This document shows, piece after piece, positions 47,831 to 59,690 of a stretch of DNA of 64,000 nt. The notes under the pieces were generated by a model. It did no database searches. It was not told the DNA's origin and saw nothing but the letters and a program-made list of their open reading frames with translations. Made by a program: the position numbers and the translations under genes. The DNA comes from Calamus simplicifolius. Lineage: Eukaryota; Streptophyta; Magnoliopsida; Arecales; Arecaceae. Each line of letters opens with the position of its first letter. Position 1 is the stretch's first letter. The DNA lies in NCBI GenBank assembly GCA_900491605.1, contig UESW01004819.1, positions 176,090 through 240,089 of the forward strand. Reading direction: 5' to 3'.

Positions 47831-49602
47831 CTATATATTAGGGACTATGATTTATTGAGTTTAAGATTTCCTTTTATAATATTGTATTAAGATTTTTATT
47901 TTTGGTAAATATACATTTAGACTTTATGAGGCGTTGAGGATATTTGACAGGGATAGTAATTTGGCCGAAGGAAATTTTCGATATTCTGTTTAAGGTAAGA
48001 AATTTACTGAGAATTTTTTACCATATATGGTGGTCTGGTTATTTGTACAATTAATCAAAAGAGTGTCTTCATTTTTATTATTTAAATAATTAAGATATTG
48101 GCCATTTCGTTGAATTTCAGGATTTATTAGATGGTTAATTAGAATAGTTTGCAATAAAAGATATTTAAGAGTTTTTCCTATTTTATGCGAAGCTACCAGA
48201 TTTGGTTAAGACTCTTTTTCTGATCATTCTCTTGGAAGAAGAAAGAAATGTTTGAAATTTTCTCTCTCTTTTTTTAATATAGTAAGCAAATCATTAGAGT
48301 TTTTTTATCATTTATGGTAGTACGTAATTTGTACCACTCATGATTTTTTTAGGCCAACGTGTGTTTCCACTTTTATTATTTGAATAATTAAGCTATTGAA
48401 CATTGGATTTTCATATTTAATCTTTTGAGTAATTAGTAATTTTTCAATACATTATCATGTTTCAACTTGACATTGTGCTTATACATTGATCATCTACATA
48501 CGGAAAGCAAATGTAGCAGCAAATGTCTTGAGTAGAAATCCTTCTCTAAGCTAGCCATAATCATTAGCTCTCAACCTCACATTCAAAGAGATTTTGAGAA
48601 GATGAGGGTTGAATTGAGAGTGCTTATACTTCAGTCAACCTTGATTAATAAAATTAAATCCCCTCGGAAAGAAGGCATGAAATTCCAAAGAAATAAAAAA
48701 GTTGTGTAGTCTAGAGTTCAAAATGAGTTTAGCATATAGAGGATGGAACATTAAGGTTTAGTGGTAGACTATGTGTCTCAAATGTGGAAGACTTGAAGAT
48801 GAAAATTCCAAGGGAAGCTTACTATTCACCCTATACAATACACCCTGGTGGCATAAAAATATATAGAGACTTAAGGAAAAAATTTGATGAAAAGGTATGA
48901 AGAAGGATATTTCTCAGTATATAGTCAGATGCTTGGTATGTCAGCAGGTAAAAGCTGAGCATCAAAGCCCTGCTAAGCCTCTTTAGTCTCTTCTAATTTC
49001 TTAGTAAAAATGGGAAAATATTACCATGGATTTTGTTACATATCTACCTGAAACTCACAAGAATAATGATGCAATTTGGTTCATAGGGAATAATTGACAA
49101 AGTCAACCCATTTCTTGTCCTTCAGGTTTAGGGTTTCCAGTGAAAGATTGTCCGGCATGTATATAAAGTAGATAGCGAGGCTTCATGGAGTTCCTGTGTC
49201 AATAGTATTGGATCGAAATGCTATGTTGTGTCCCAATTTTGAAAAAGCCTGCGTAAGGCTTTGAAAATAAAACTAAATTTCAGCACAACCTTTCACCCTC
49301 AGACAGACAGACAATATGAAAGAACCATTCAAATCTTGGAGGACATGTTGCGAGCCTGTAATAGATTTAGGATGTGCTTCGAATAATCACCTACCTTTGG
49401 TGGAATTTTTTTATAATAATAGTTACTTAGCCAATATATCCAGATGGCTTCCATTGAAGCTTTGTATAACAGGAAGTATATATAGATCTCCTCTGTGCTA
49501 GGACAATGTTGGAGAGAGAAGATTGTGGGCCTTAAACTAGTACAATAAACTATGAGAAAGTACAGCTAATACAACTTAGAATCGACAAAAAACTATGCCC
49601 AT

Positions 49603-51678
49603 TGATGACGCTCAATCACCTCTCCTGGACGTCGGGAATGAAGTGCTTCTTGAATCCTTGCTTCGCCGGGTTGCCTGCAAAGAAGTCCCAAGACCGGAGG
49701 GGGTCCTCCGATGAGACCCTCCGACGCCCAAGTCAGCAATCGAGGTCACAGCCGAAGAGGAGCTCGAGTGAGCCCTTTTTAGTATGAGAAAGGAGGTCTC
49801 CCGGAGGAGGGATTCCTTCCTGAAAGTTGAGATAGCGATTTTGGGGGTTATCGTGCATACCTGTTTACTAGGTGGATTCATCTTTTTATAGGGGTTGATC
49901 CTCGCATGATCACGTGGGATTGCGTGAGTCAAAAGATCTGCTGAGCCCTTGCGTGAATCTGGGCTGGTTAGTGGGCTACGTCCCATCAGTTGTTGGGTAG
50001 GTTGGTCCTGTCCCATCACCAGCGTTGCCAGTGGGTTGCTGGATCTGGCGCTGTCGGGCGGCGTGCGTTTGGCACTGTCGAGCGGCACGCGTCAGAGAGG
50101 CGGTTTCTTGAACCGCTGGGGCTGATCTGGCGGGAATTGGGAAATCACGTCTTATCAGGGCCGAGCCGGATCGATCCGAGATGGCTGGGGCCAATCCCGC
50201 TGGCAAGACAGTGCCAGGGCAGGGCCGAATCGGCGGAACTGGAGGCCCCGGGACCGAGTCGGACTGGCTGGGGATGGCTTTGGCCGACTCGGCGGAACTG
50301 GAGACACCGGGGCCGAGTCGGGCTGGCCGGGGATGGCCTTGGCCGACTTGGTGGAACTGGAGACGCCGGGGCCGAGTCGGACCGGCCGGGGATGGCCTTG
50401 GCCGACTCGGCGGGACTGGAGAGGCGGAGGAAGTGTCGGGGCCGACTTGCTTGGAGAAGTAGGGGCCGGCAGGGAAGATGCCGGGGCCGCCTGGGAAGTG
50501 CCGGGGCCGAGAGGTGCCGGGGCCGCCTAGCTTGGACATTCCGGGGCCGGCTGGGAAGATGCCGGGGCCGCCTGGGAGGTGCCGGGCCACCTAGCTTGGA
50601 CACGTCGGGGCCGGCTGGGAAGTGCCAGGGCCGCCTAGCTTGGAGACGTAGAGGGCCGGCTAGGAAGATGCCGGGCCGCTTGGGAAGGTGCCGGGGCCGA
50701 CTCGCTTGGAGACTTAGAGGGCTAGCTAGGAAGATGCCGGGGCCGGGAGGTACCGGGGCCGCCTAGCTTGGACACACCGGGCCGGCTGGGAAGATGCCGA
50801 GGCCGCTTGGGAGGTGCCGGGCCGCCTAGATTGGACACACCGGTGCCGGCTAGGAAGTGCCGAGGCCGGGAGGTGCCGGGGCCGCCTAGCTTGGACACGC
50901 CGGGGTCGGCTGGGAAGATGCCGGGGCCGCATGGGAGGTGCCAGGCCGCCTAGCTTGGACACGCCGGGGCCGGCTGGGAAGTGTCGGGGCCGCCTAGCTT
51001 GAAGACGTAGAGGGCCGGCCAGGAAGATGTTGGGCCGCTTAGGAAGGTACCGGGGCCGACTCGCTTGGAGACGTAGAGGGTCATCTAGGAAGATGTCGGG
51101 GCCGCCTGGGAAGTGTCGGGACCGGAAGGTGCCGGGGCCGACTCGCTTGGAGACGTAGAGTGCCGGCTAGGAAGATGCCGGGCCACCTGGGAAGTGCCGG
51201 GGCCAGCCAGCTTGGAGATGTAAAGGACCGGCTAGGAAGATGCTGGGGCCAGCTGAGAGGTGCCGGGGCCGGGCAGCTTGGAGATGTAGAGGGCCGGCTA
51301 GGAAGATGTCGGGCCGCTTGGGAAGGTGCCGGAGCCGCCTAGCTTGGAGACGTAGGGGGCCGCCTAGCTTGGAGGTGTCGGCCTTTGGGGTGCCAGCCTT
51401 GGAGGTGCCGGTCTTGGAGGTGTCGGCCTTTGGTGCCGTCGGTCTTGGAGTTGTCGGTCATGGAGCCGTCGGCCTTTGGGGCCGTCAGCCTTGAAGGTGT
51501 CGGCCTTTGGGACCGTCGGTCTTGGAGCCGTCGATCATGGAGCCGACGGCCTTGGAGGTGTCAGCCTTTGGTGCCGTCGGTCTTGGAGGTGTCGGTCTTG
51601 GAGGTGTCGACCTTTGGGGTCGTCGGTCTTGGAGCCGTCCAAAAAATTTTATTTTCATGGGGTCAATTGGCCCCATCA
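49603..51678 (-). mobile_element. Solo LTR, 2.08 kb, with 5-bp target duplication
   Basis: It begins TGATGACGCTCAATC and ends GGCCCCATCA, flanked by CCCAT at 49598-49602 and 51679-51683. A TATA box on the minus strand (TATAAAAAGA, 49881-49890) shows minus orientation. The U5 side carries GGTCCTCC and ACCCTCCGACGC, also found at 54600-54640 in the Tat-type LTR, so the two belong to related Gypsy families. The U3 side is filled by minisatellites. Confidence 0.95.
50220..51640. repeat. Composite GC-rich minisatellites in the 2.08-kb solo LTR
   Basis: Three successive repeat types: about 57-bp units with GCCGAGTCGG and GACTCGGCGGAACTGG (50220-50430); composites of GCCGCCTAGCTTGGA and GGGAAGATGCCGGGG (50440-51370); and about 30-bp units of GGTGTCGGCCTTTGG and GCCGTCGGTCTTGGAG (51370-51640). 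The long open frames in both strands come from the absence of stops in these units. Confidence 0.9.
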
Positions 51679-51770
51679 CCCATTTTAGAAGGAGAGATTT
51701 GAAATTCTAGGTTGGAGATTATGCTTTCTTAAAAGCGTCCCCAACTAAGAATATGATAAAATTTGGGATC

Positions 51771-53540
51771 AGGGAGTTCATCAATGCCTCCACCACCCTA
51801 GCATCGATCTCCAGCAGGTAACCATCCTCTTCCTTTCCATTTTTTCACAAGTTATATCTTAAAGGTAGTGAGATTGCGTTGGATTAGCAATGAGAACAAG
51901 GCTGTCTTGGTCTCTGTTTCATCATGGAAGAAGCAAAGATTTAAGAGATTCGAGTGTTTGTCGGCATCCACACTTTCTCCGACACAATTATGGGTAAGGA
52001 TCTCAAGTCCCTCATCTACTTCTTCGTCGTAGTGCTTATTAGGGACCGCCGGCGATCGCTGAAGATTGGATTTGGTGGTGATGTGGGTAATGCCTTTTAT
52101 TTTTCGTTTTCTTGTTTTTTTTTTTTTGGTGTGGGTGTATCGGACTCTTGCCAATACTTAGATCTGGTGATAGCCCGCAGTAGTAAAGAGTTTAAGGCCA
52201 AAAGAAAATAGCCTATTTCCATCAGCCTTGTTTAGGTGTACGAAGGCATGCATAAACGGGCATGCTATGAGTCATTGGGCTGCAGCATGTTCGGCATGTT
52301 TATTCGGTATAGAAGCGATGCGCTCTTGTACCAAAAGCAGTGCATAAAGACTTTTTCTTAGCCATGAGAACGCTATGATCTTTCTTGGGTTATTAGGCTT
52401 TGGTGGCCTGTTGGGTGGCCTGCTAGGCTTAGGGCTCGATTGGGGCTAGGGCATGGTTGGGCTTCAGTGGCACCTTGGCTAGCTAGAGGATCGGCAAGGC
52501 TTGATCCATGTCTCTGGATTGGGTCCTAAGGAGAAATGAAAGAAGATATTTCTTTTCTAAGAAAAATCTTTATGCATTGCTTTCAGTGCATGTATGCTTG
52601 CACGGGTGCACAATTAATGCACATGCCTGGTATGCATCTTTATGCAATGAAAGCAAAGACATTTCCTTCTTCTTTATTGATGATCGTGCCGAATAGGCCA
52701 TTATTCCTTAGGTTCAAGCCTATTTTCTACTGATTCAAACTAACTCAACTCCCTTAAGTCCTGATCTAAGCCTATTTCTACCCAATTTTGAACCCAACTA
52801 GCATGGCTTTAATTGATGCTAACTTAATCACTTTGAAACAAGTTTGGGTTTCAAGATTAGAACTGGAACCAAACTAGTATGAAGTTGAATCCTTTTTGCA
52901 TTATTTTAAGTTGATGCAAGTTAAGGTAATTCAAGTCCTTAGTATTAAATTAAGCTATTACCAATTCAATTTGATTTGACGTAGACCTTGACTTAGGTAG
53001 CTGATGGACTAGGTTAGTTAGGCCATATCTAACTTAGTCCAACCAAGTCCAAATTTGGTCCAGGCTTAGGCTAGATGAGTTATTTGAGAATTTAATATTA
53101 GATGTCACAATTGCAAATGTAAATAATAATAAGAATAAAATTATTATGATGCAGGTGATTGGCAGCGACCTAATCTGTGGATTAGCAAGAAAGGTAAGTA
53201 GGCTAATTATAAAATTCATTACTTGATTTTAATTTTAATTATAATTTTTGATTAATTATTGATATTTAAATATGCATGGTTATTAGAAATATCAATTATT
53301 CTTACCCTGCTATATTTTGCATAATTAGATTTTATTGCTTTATTATATGTAGTAGAATATTAAAAATGTTAATGGCTTCTATTATTATTTAGTTCGTGCA
53401 TAATTAATTATTATAAAAAAGCACTAAATCGAATAAGTAGAGCATAGAAGTTTAAATTTATATTTTTTCTGAAACCAAAAATAATAAAACCAATAATAAT
53501 AATAATAACACTAAAAAAATAATAAATAATAATAACAATG

Positions 53541-53571
<31 letters not shown>

Positions 53572-54496
53572 CTAAGGAATTGCAAGATTAATTAAACAAT
53601 GGATTAATGGGATATAAATGAATTCATAATGATAAAAAATTTGTTTCTTTTGGTTCACTATGATATGACTTCATGACTGTTACTGAGACCTGCCTCTATA
53701 GAAGATTTTATGTAGAAAAGGCACCTCTATTCATATAAATAAATAAATATGATGCTTAGACTTTATCATTGGAATATATATGATCATAGTCCATGACTAT
53801 GGCATATTGGTAAAAACATAGTATGCAAATTTAAAATAATAATTAAAAACGATGATAATAATAATCATATGATGACATGTAAATTTTAACACATAAAAAT
53901 ATATACACCTTGATAACTTGAGAGTCCAGTACTTCATGTCATACATATTAGCTTATATATACTTTAAGAATTATAAGCTTTTAATTTAAGTTTACAGTTA
54001 AGATATGCGGCTCTTGAAAGATTTAAAAATAATAAATTTTTAATTAGTCTTATTTACCGTACGTGAACTCATTAAATTATTTTTAATATTTTTAGAACCC
54101 AAGAGACCTCCGTACAAAGTAGTACCTGACAGCTTGCCTTGAGAGTTATTTAGATTTGATATAGTTGTTAGAATAATTATTTTTGTATGCTATATTCAAG
54201 TTGTTCTTTATAAATATAGGTTTATAATCCTTAAAATTAATGATAACTTATGTCATTGGACGTCTTGCATAAACGGATTGTTACATCCTAAATTCATCGA
54301 TCTGTGGGGTGTGACAGCATGTCTCCCTACCCAAGTCTACATATATCCGAAGCATTGTCTCAGCTTCCTTCTCTCCAAAAGCCTCCCTTCGTTCCGTTCC
54401 ACCTGGAGCTTCTTGATCCTAGTCACCGTCTCCCAACCAGCTCAGCTCCGGCTCTCGTCTTCTAGGCTTCAAAAACACGGTATAAATTATAGCTTT
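51771..54496. other. Intergenic DNA between the Gypsy remnant and the Tat-type element
   Basis: About 2.7 kb of mainly AT-rich DNA. I see no supported gene. It contains a T run (52119-52130), a (TA)n run near 53541-53568 and AATAAT-rich patches. Confidence 0.6.
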
Positions 54497-55815
54497 TGTT
54501 ACCGCTAGGATCCGTCCTTCGACTCGAATGCGATCGATCTTCAGAAAGAGGGGTACAGCGAACCTGCAAAAAGAAGCCCACACGCGGAGGGACGCTGGGG
54601 GTGGTCCTCCGCGGAAGACCCTCCGACGCTCAAGTCAGTGGAGAAGAAATCGGCGATCAACCAGATAGTGGGAAGGTGGATCTCTCCGGGAGATCTCTCC
54701 GGGGGCGGCCAATCGGAGGCTCCAGAGGACGGGAGCACCGACGAGCTGCCGGAAGAGAGGAGAGTGAGAGTGGGGCGCAAGCGCGCAAGTGTGCGTACAG
54801 AGTTGCGTACCTGGGGGAATTTGTGAGACTGATATTTATAGACTGTCGTTTGGGTCTTGAGCGCCTTCTGGAAGGTTTGGAGGTTGTTACGATACGGAGA
54901 CGGACAGAATCAGGCCGTTGTGGGGCCGTTAGAATCCGTATCTTGTTTGTTCAGAGATTGACGGCTGGGAGAGCTCTTGACGTCTCGAGATCTGGTTGAG
55001 TAGGCCTGGGGCGGTTATGATAGGCTTTAGGCCACGTCCCGACATGATTCCTTGTCTAGGATGCCGTTTCGATAGGCTTGGGCTCTCCCGCCTCAGGTTC
55101 CGTGGAGGTAAGTATTAGGTTTCGGATTGCAGATGAAGCCGAGCTACGGAGGCCCGGAAGGGCCGAGCTAGAGAAGCTCGGAGGGAGCCGAGCTATGGAA
55201 GCCCGGAGGGAGCCGAGCCACGGAAGCCCGGAGGGGCCGAGATACGGAAGCCCGGAGGGGGCCGAGCCACGGAAGCCCGGAGGGCCGAGCTACGGAAGCC
55301 CAGAGAAGCCGAGCTATGGAAACCCGGAAGGGCCGAGCTATGGAAGCCCGGAGGGGCCGAGCTATGGAAGCCCGGAGGGAGCCGAGCCACGGAAGCCCGG
55401 AGGGGCCGAGCTACGGAAGCCCGGAGGGGGCCGAGCCACGGAAGCCCGGAGGGGCCGAGCGACGGAAGCCCGGAGGGGGCCGAGCCACGGAAGCCCGGAG
55501 GGGTCGAGCTACGGAAGCCCGGAGAAGCCGAGCTATGGAAGCCCGAAGGACCGAGCTATGGAAGCCCGGAGGGAGCCGAGCCACGGAAGCCCGGAGGGCC
55601 GAGCTACGGAAGCCCGGAGGGGGCCGAGCTATGGAAGCCCGGAGAAGCCGAGCTATGGAAGCCCGGAAGGGCCGAGCTATGGAAGCCCGGAAGGGCCGAG
55701 CTAAGGAAGCCCGGAAGGGTCGAGCTATGGAAGCCCGGATGGGACGAAGGGAGGAGGTTAGCCTTAACCGCCTCGCACGGATATTAACGTAATGATGATT
55801 TTACCCCTCAACACA
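54497..55815 (-). repeat. 3' LTR of the Tat-type element
   Basis: The minus strand begins TGTTGAGGGG (55813 or 55815) directly after a GGGAGTGGAGGG polypurine tract and ends GCGGTAACA at 54497. A minus-strand TATA (TATAAATAT, 54832-54840) separates the U3 minisatellite from the R/U5 part, which carries GGTCCTCCGCGG and ACCCTCCGACGC as in the 2.08-kb solo LTR. The end at 54497 is inferred by alignment to that relative. Confidence 0.75.
55137..55745. repeat. GCCGAGCTATGGAAGCCCGGAG minisatellite in the Tat LTR
   Basis: About 24 units of 22-27 bp with alternation of CTATGG, CTACGG and CCACGG. It fills U3. Frames through it (GPSYGSPE... repeats) are not genes. Confidence 0.95.
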
Positions 55816-55828
55816 TGCCCTCCACTCC
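55816..55828 (-). other. Polypurine tract of the Tat-type element
   Basis: On the minus strand GGGAGTGGAGGGCA abuts the LTR start. Its purine content and position fit the plus-strand primer. Confidence 0.65.
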
Positions 55829-56115
55829 CTAGTTCGAAGCGTAGGTTCGAGCATAGGGAGTACAAGTTAGAATGGCGTGTTCCAGATGGGACGTCTTGGC
55901 TTGGACAGCTCGCGCAATGATGCCCTAATTAATGCGACGGGGCCACCCAGCCTTCGGGGCTAAGGCTCCTCCACAAGTGACGGTTAAGATCGCGCCATGC
56001 TTCGAAGCCGATCGATCGGGTGTTTATCGAGGCAATTCCGGACGCCTAGGATGGGACGCCCCGCCTCTTCAGGGCGGCTTTCTTGGCGGAGAAGCGAAGT
56101 GACGGCCGTACTGCG

Positions 56116-56124
56116 TATATATAT
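56116..56124 (+). promoter_or_regulatory. Candidate TATA box for the antisense ORF
   Basis: TATATATAT stands 100 bp upstream of the antisense ORF start at 56224. A CT-rich leader follows. Position and strand fit a promoter independent of the LTR, but this is inference. Confidence 0.35.
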
Positions 56125-56223
56125 GTGTGCGCGTGCGCTCGGCGTCTTCTCGTTTTGCTTTCAAAAAGGGTTCTGGCCTTCATCTTCCTCGACGCTTATT
56201 GTTTTCGTTTGGTACCCCTTTCA

Positions 56224-59209
56224 ATGGCGATGAGCCCCGACGATGTGGCCTCCGAGATCGTTGCCGAGGACCTGGGGAGGATTCATCAGCGATATGGCTT
56301 GCCCTTGGACGTCGTCCTACGGGTGCCGGAGCCCGATGATAGAGTTACCCGGGATCTAGAGTCCGGGGTCTTCATCTACGAGGATAGTCTGAAGGCAGGT
56401 CTTCGTTTTCCTCTCCACCCCCTGGTGAAGGAGATCATGACCCATTACAATATCAGCCCGCCAATGGTGGCCCCGAACAGTTGGCGGAATATCATCGGAT
56501 TCATCTCGATGTGCCACCAGATTCGGATCGTAGCCACTCTTCCCCTTTTCCGCACTTGTTACCACCTGATTCCTGGGAGGAAGTCGGAGTGGCCCTATAT
56601 CAGGCCCCGGAGATCCTTCAACGTTATCGCGGATAAGCCCTCTTCCATCAAGGGGTGGAAGAGCCGGTTTGTTATCGCGGAGGGAAATGTCGGTTCCGAT
56701 TTCCCTCGGCGATGGGGGGATGTTGCAAGGGATGCGGAGACACATCCGGCTTTGTCGGCGCAGGAGGAGAAGGACTTGGACGTCCTCCGCAACGGGCAGG
56801 TGTTTTCGGCTAACGACCTGCTATCGGAGGGGGCCCTCTTCGCAGCCGGGCTCAGCCCCCTGGACCGCAAGGTGAGTCTCTTTCGTACCGTGTATCTTTT
56901 TCGATTAGTGTGCTTGATTCTGAGTATGTGTGCTCTATTCTAATAGCTGCAAGGTCGGCGTTGTCAAACCTCTCCAAGAGGAAGAGAGGGAAACGTCCCG
57001 GGGAAGGTAGCGGCGCGGACAGTGGCCGGCCCGTAAAAAGGGCTCATGCTTCCGCGAGGAGTCTGTCGGATGCCGGGGCAGTCATGGCAGAAGCGCCGGG
57101 GGCGAAGGAGAGCCCGGGGAGGGCGGTTATGGCCTCCGACCCTCTCGTGTTGGAGATATCGGACAGCTCAGATGAGGCTCCGATGGCTCATCCGACCGCG
57201 TCTCCCCTGAAAGAGGAAACAGCGGCGGATTTAGAAGAGGGGATTGTTGCTGAGGAGGTTGCCGTCCCTGCAGGATCGCCACCGGCTCCAGCAGGAGAGG
57301 AAGAAGTGGCGGCCGCAGCCGGGGAGGTTCAGGGGGAACTTTCTCTCGGTCTCTCCGCAGGGGAGCACGGTAGCAGTGAGGCAGGCCAGACTGAGGCTTC
57401 GGGGGAGCCTGCGGAGGAGACGCAACTGGTGGAACAGGCCGGGATCTCGGAGGGCCCGACGGCGGAGACACAAATGGTGGTGACCGAGGGAGGGGCGTCG
57501 AAGGAGGAGACGCAGCAAGGCGGAAGCTCCGCATTGGGAGCTTCTTCGAGAAAGGTTTTGGGGAAGCTGGCTCTTGGGCTAGCCGAATTATCTGAAGGAA
57601 CTCAAGCCAGGGCCTTGGTAGAGGAGGCTGGGAGGTTGAAGGCCTCTCAGACGGGGGCCGCCCAGGCCGGTCCTTCAGGCGGGGTTGGCCAAACCAGCGG
57701 CTCGGATGCCGATATTGAGGAGGCATTTTCTGCCATGATCAGGTCGGCCCTGTATCCGGGCGCGGATCCTTCGGCAGACAAATTCGCCGACCTGGGGCTG
57801 GTCGATGCTGTGTTTGGGCAGCAAGGTGTGGCAGAGAGTATCCATCTTCTTCCCGACATCGATAACACAACCTTGATGAGGATGACCCGGGTCTATGCCT
57901 CGCGGGTGAGTTACTTTTCTTGTGCGATAGATGTTTCTCGATTGACCCCATCGTGGGCTCTTATTCAATTTTTGCCTTTGCAGAGCGTTTTGCTTTCCTG
58001 GGCGATTTGCTGGCGCTTGAGTTTGGCGACGGGGGCCAGTGTCTAGGCCCGGAGGGAGAATGTCGAGCTCCAGTCGCGGCTGAAGGTGTCTGAGCAGTTT
58101 GAAGAGCTCATGGACACGATGGATAGGAACTTGAAGGGGGCAAGGGCGGCACATCAGGTCGCCCTGGCTGAGGTGTCCAAGCAGAGGCGCAGGGCGGAGG
58201 AGTTGCAGGAACTCCTGGCGAAAAATGACAATGCGTGCCTGGAGTTGGCCAGGATTGAGTCAAAGCATTCCTTGGAGGTGAAGGCGATGCAGAAAGAACA
58301 TAATGAGAGCATAGGTCGGCTGGGGAGAGAAGCTGCAGACGAGAGGAAGCGTTTAACCAGGATGCTTGGCGAGGTGGAGGAGCGACTGAAGCGCCGCGAT
58401 AGCGAAATTGCCCATTTGAAAGAGAGCGCTAAGTGGCAACAAGGGGTGATAGCTCGGGTGAACAACGAGCTAACCCAAGCTCAGGAGGCAATCGGAGCCA
58501 AGCAGTTGAAGATCGGCAGTCTGCAGGAGAGAGTTGAGCTGGTCGGGGCTGATAGGACAAGAGCCAGACGTGAGGCTGAGGAGTTGGCCCAGAGGTTGGC
58601 CGAGCGAGAGGGGGAGGTACGCTATTATTTTACCCTTTCTGTTTTTCCCTACTGGGTTCTCGCAATGCTGATTTGATTTTGGGTCTTTCAGATGGCGAAG
58701 ATGGAGTCGGAGGTTCGGGCTCTTCAAGGTGAGCTCGCGTCCACTCGCAATAGGAGCTCGGAGCTCGAGACGCGGGCTAGCGAGCTTGAGGAGCAAAACG
58801 TCATCCTGAAGGCCCAGGTGATTGAGGCTGAGAAACAGACGGCGGAGGCCAAGACGCAGCATGCCATACTCAGGGGGAGGCAAGACCCTATCAGCGTTGA
58901 CGCCTTCCATCATGGGAAGGAGGAGTGCAAACAGCAGATTCTCAGCGAGCACCCGGAATGGGACCTTTCTTTCTGAGCGCTGAAGATCCCGATGATGGCG
59001 AGTCTGAAGAAGAGGACGAAGACGAATATGTCAACGTTTCTGACGCTGAACTTGGCGCCGCCCCTGGTCCCAGCGAAGTTGCAGTTTCTGAGGGACGGTC
59101 GCACACTGCCGCAGAGGGGGTAAAAATGTCAGAGAAGGGCGAGTCTAGCCGCGCTTCTGTAGGTGCTACTGAGGGTTCCTCCAAAGCTGGTGCGGCTCCC
59201 GATTCCTAG
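56224..59209 (+). pseudogene. Antisense extra ORF of the Tat element (Transposase_28-like, coiled-coil)
   Basis: Exon 1 (56224-56871) encodes the domain annotated in plants as putative gypsy-type transposon protein (PF04195-like): HQRYGLPLDVVLRVPEPDDR, HPLVKEIMTHYNISPPMVAPNSWRNIIGF, then a GTGAGT donor. Exon 2 (about 56947-57905) is acidic, low-complexity and Glu/Ala/Gly-rich. Exon 3 (57984-58616) is a long coiled coil, and exon 4 starts at 58692 after TTTCAG and continues the coil. The tail is acidic (PDDGESEEEDEDEYVNVSDAE). Defects: a TAG at 58044 in place of a likely CAG, a one-base loss near 58972 that separates the coil from the acidic tail, and a one-base phase mismatch at the exon 1/2 junction. 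The biochemical role of this protein family is unknown. It lies opposite to pol. Confidence 0.75.
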
Positions 59210-59410
59210 GGGTCGTTCGTGTATTTCATCTTTTAAACATTTGTTTAACGTTTCGTAATGAAAGAACTTCCTGTTTTCACTTGAGCATTTTTCTCGCGTG
59301 ACTTCGCTGTCGCTTAGTCTCGCCTCAATCGGATCGTGGCTCCCGATGCTCTTGGATCATCTTTATTCCGAGATTGGGAAAGGGTGTTGGCTTGTACCAA
59401 TGGGTGAAAG

Positions 59411-59690
59411 AGGTCGGTTAAGACCAACGAGCACAGTAGGTCGGCTTGAGCCGACAGGTAGAATAGGTTGGCTGGGGCCGACAGACAGAATAGGTCGGCC
59501 GTGGCCGACAGGCGAAATAGGTCGGCTGTGACCGACAGGCAAAATAGGTCGGCTGTGGCCGACAGACAAAATAGGTCGGCTGGGGCCGACAGACAAAATA
59601 GGTCAGTTAGGGCCGACGAGCAAAAATAGGTCGGCTGGGGCCGACGGACAGAATAGGTCGGCTGGGACCGACGGGCGAAAAGGTCTTCGC
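59411..59690. repeat. 27-bp dyad minisatellite
   Basis: About ten units of AGGTCGGCTGGGGCCGACAG plus seven bases. Each contains the palindrome GTCGGC...GCCGAC. It lies just downstream of the antisense ORF. Confidence 0.93.

Larger units (their letters stand above)
48450..51770 (+). pseudogene. Second chromovirus pol remnant, split by a solo LTR
   Basis: 48450-49602 repeats 26660-27825 (RNase H end, integrase zinc-binding and core parts) with more damage. After the 2.08-kb LTR insertion the same sequence resumes at 51684 (AGAAGGAGAGATTTGAAATT) and stops matching near 51768. The undivided copy at about 27816-27830 serves as the empty site. Confidence 0.88.

Noticed and set aside
50000..51710. 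Several long open frames on both strands, up to about 258 codons
   Set aside because: They run through GC-rich minisatellites inside a solo LTR, and the repeated peptides merely mirror the DNA units. No start context or conserved domain.
55078..55792. Open frames rich in GPSYGSPE-type repeats
   Set aside because: Translation of the 22-27 bp minisatellite of the Tat LTR, open in more than one frame because the unit lacks stops.
56356..58154. Minus-strand frames opposite the antisense ORF
   Set aside because: GC-rich shadow frames. The plus-strand reading has introns, domain motifs and a coiled coil.
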